A DNA stretch of 5,219 nucleotides from Leptospiraceae bacterium (lineage in GTDB: Bacteria; Spirochaetota; Leptospiria; Turneriellales; Turneriellaceae): assembly GCA_016788945.1 (NCBI GenBank), contig JAEUSA010000190.1:1-5219 (forward strand), read 5' to 3'. The translations under genes and the position numbers were made by a program. How positions within the stretch are numbered: the first letter of the stretch is position 1; the number at the start of each line of letters is the position of its first letter. The notes beneath the pieces are model-generated. The model was given only the letters and a program-made list of their open reading frames with translations. It was not told the DNA's origin and did not search any database. Of the stretch, positions 4,397-5,219 are shown piece after piece.

Positions 4397-5219
4397 ATCG
4401 CCAGGCAACCCCGAGTTCGATACTGCCGCTCATGGGTAATAAGGCAATCGGCGCCGTGCTGAGCACTTCGCCGGCAACTCCGGTAGATGTGGGTGCGTCG
4501 CCGGTAACCGCCGAAGTGATGGCGTGGTCGATGCGCAATATGCTCAACGCATAGAGCTGCCCCGTGACATGCATGTTGATGCCGATGGCAAAAGAGAGCG
4601 CCAGATAAGACTTCGGTGTGTAAGAATTATTCGTTATGGTGCGGTTTGTGGTTTGCACCGTCAAGGGGGCGTTCGCGATACTGATAGCCGTGAGTAGTCC
4701 TATTTCGATGAAGAAAAAATCCGAATGCACGCGGTAAGCGGCGCGCACGTCAAGCAGATCCATCGGCCAATAGCCATCTCCGATATATCCTTCTGCGGTG
4801 ATGCCGCGAATCGGTATCTGCCGTGCTGTATAACCTAAACTGCCGACCACGGCCTGACTGTCGTCAAAATACCAGGCGGCACTCGCCTGTCCGCCGGCCA
4901 ACGGCCGGTAATCAGGGCTTGAGCCCAGTGCGAAGCGGCTGAATGTCGCATTCGGCCACAATATGCCGTAGCTGCCTGTCAGGCCGATGTGCAACCCGCG
5001 GTAGCGGGGCACCGAGGTACCTTGCGAGAGCGGTATACGCTCTTTGTCTCCTTTGAGCTCGGGCGTTGGATCATTTTCGACGATGGTCGGGCTTTTCCAT
5101 ATTTCGCGGCCTTCATCGTCGTAAATAGCAAGGATATTTTCCTTAACTAGCGAAACCTGCTCGCCCGATGCCAGCCTGACGACGACGCGCTGATCTTCAA
5201 TGGAGAGCACCTTGCCCTG
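4386..5219 (-). CDS. Predicted outer-membrane beta-barrel protein with N-terminal small beta domain, 5' part beyond window edge
   Basis: The frame is open from the right edge to TAA at 4386-4388, giving 277 visible residues. GTG at 5210 could serve as a start, but the upstream codons Q-G-K continue the first strand of a small beta domain (G-K-V-L-S-I, then R-V-V-V-R-L-A-S-G-E and I-L-A-I-Y-D). The real start, with a signal peptide, therefore probably lies outside. A charged, Pro-containing linker (about 40-70) follows. The rest shows amphipathic strands typical of a barrel: G-L-H-I-G-L-T-G-S-Y-G, A-S-A-A-W-Y-F, A-V-V-G-S-L-G-Y, D-F-F-F-I-E-I-G-L and a final I-E-L-G-V-A-W-R-F-N-P, whose near-terminal Phe fits a BAM recognition signal. 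The short N-terminal beta domain resembles those in other Leptospirales surface proteins, from memory only. The function is unknown. It converges on the DUF1295 gene. Confidence 0.78.
   Translation of the reverse strand, partial: QGKVLSIEDQRVVVRLASGEQVSLVKENILAIYDDEGREIWKSPTIVENDPTPELKGDKERIPLSQGTSVPRYRGLHIGLTGSYGILWPNATFSRFALGSSPDYRPLAGGQASAAWYFDDSQAVVGSLGYTARQIPIRGITAEGYIGDGYWPMDLLDVRAAYRVHSDFFFIEIGLLTAISIANAPLTVQTTNRTITNNSYTPKSYLALSFAIGINMHVTGQLYALSILRIDHAITSAVTGDAPTSTGVAGEVLSTAPIALLPMSGSIELGVAWRFNP

Overview
The window looks like chromosomal DNA of a Gram-negative spirochaete, most likely of the order Leptospirales (Turneriella or Leptospira-like). This is an inference from the gene families, the spirochaete-style lipoprotein signal, the paired small heat-shock genes and the moderately high GC. 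No rRNA, tRNA or other taxonomic marker is present, so the assignment is provisional. I see no mobile element, CRISPR array, tRNA or phage gene.

Layout. Positions 1-329 (minus) hold the first 109 codons of a lipoprotein precursor that runs off the left edge. A 14-bp palindrome (334-347) and a strong rho-independent terminator (385-409) follow. Next come two Hsp20/alpha-crystallin small heat-shock genes on the minus strand (418-801 and 813-1226), 11 bp apart, each with a strong Shine-Dalgarno sequence. Their promoter (1309-1337) is overlapped by a near-consensus CIRCE operator (1284-1310), so the pair reads as an HrcA-controlled heat-shock operon with promoter, operator, two chaperones and terminator all visible.

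Divergent from it is a tight plus-strand cluster. It holds a six-transmembrane class III adenylate cyclase with an intact catalytic domain (1375-2724), an unrecognised polytopic membrane protein (2740-3516), and a DUF1295 / steroid 5-alpha-reductase-like membrane protein (3518-4396). The gaps are 15 bp and 1 bp, so these three are probably one transcript. The first 110 nt of the cyclase ORF contain two back-to-back hairpins, which may mean a structured leader or a start codon further downstream. The last plus-strand gene overlaps by 11 bp, tail to tail, with a minus-strand gene (4386-5219) for a predicted outer-membrane beta-barrel protein whose start lies beyond the right edge.

How they may work together. 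The Hsp20 pair would hold unfolding proteins during heat stress. The cyclase would turn a membrane-sensed signal into cAMP. The two membrane proteins behind it may act on lipids or the envelope, but only the DUF1295 family assignment is firm. The most notable points are the complete CIRCE/promoter arrangement, the hairpins at the cyclase 5' end, and the unknown membrane protein between the cyclase and the reductase-like gene.
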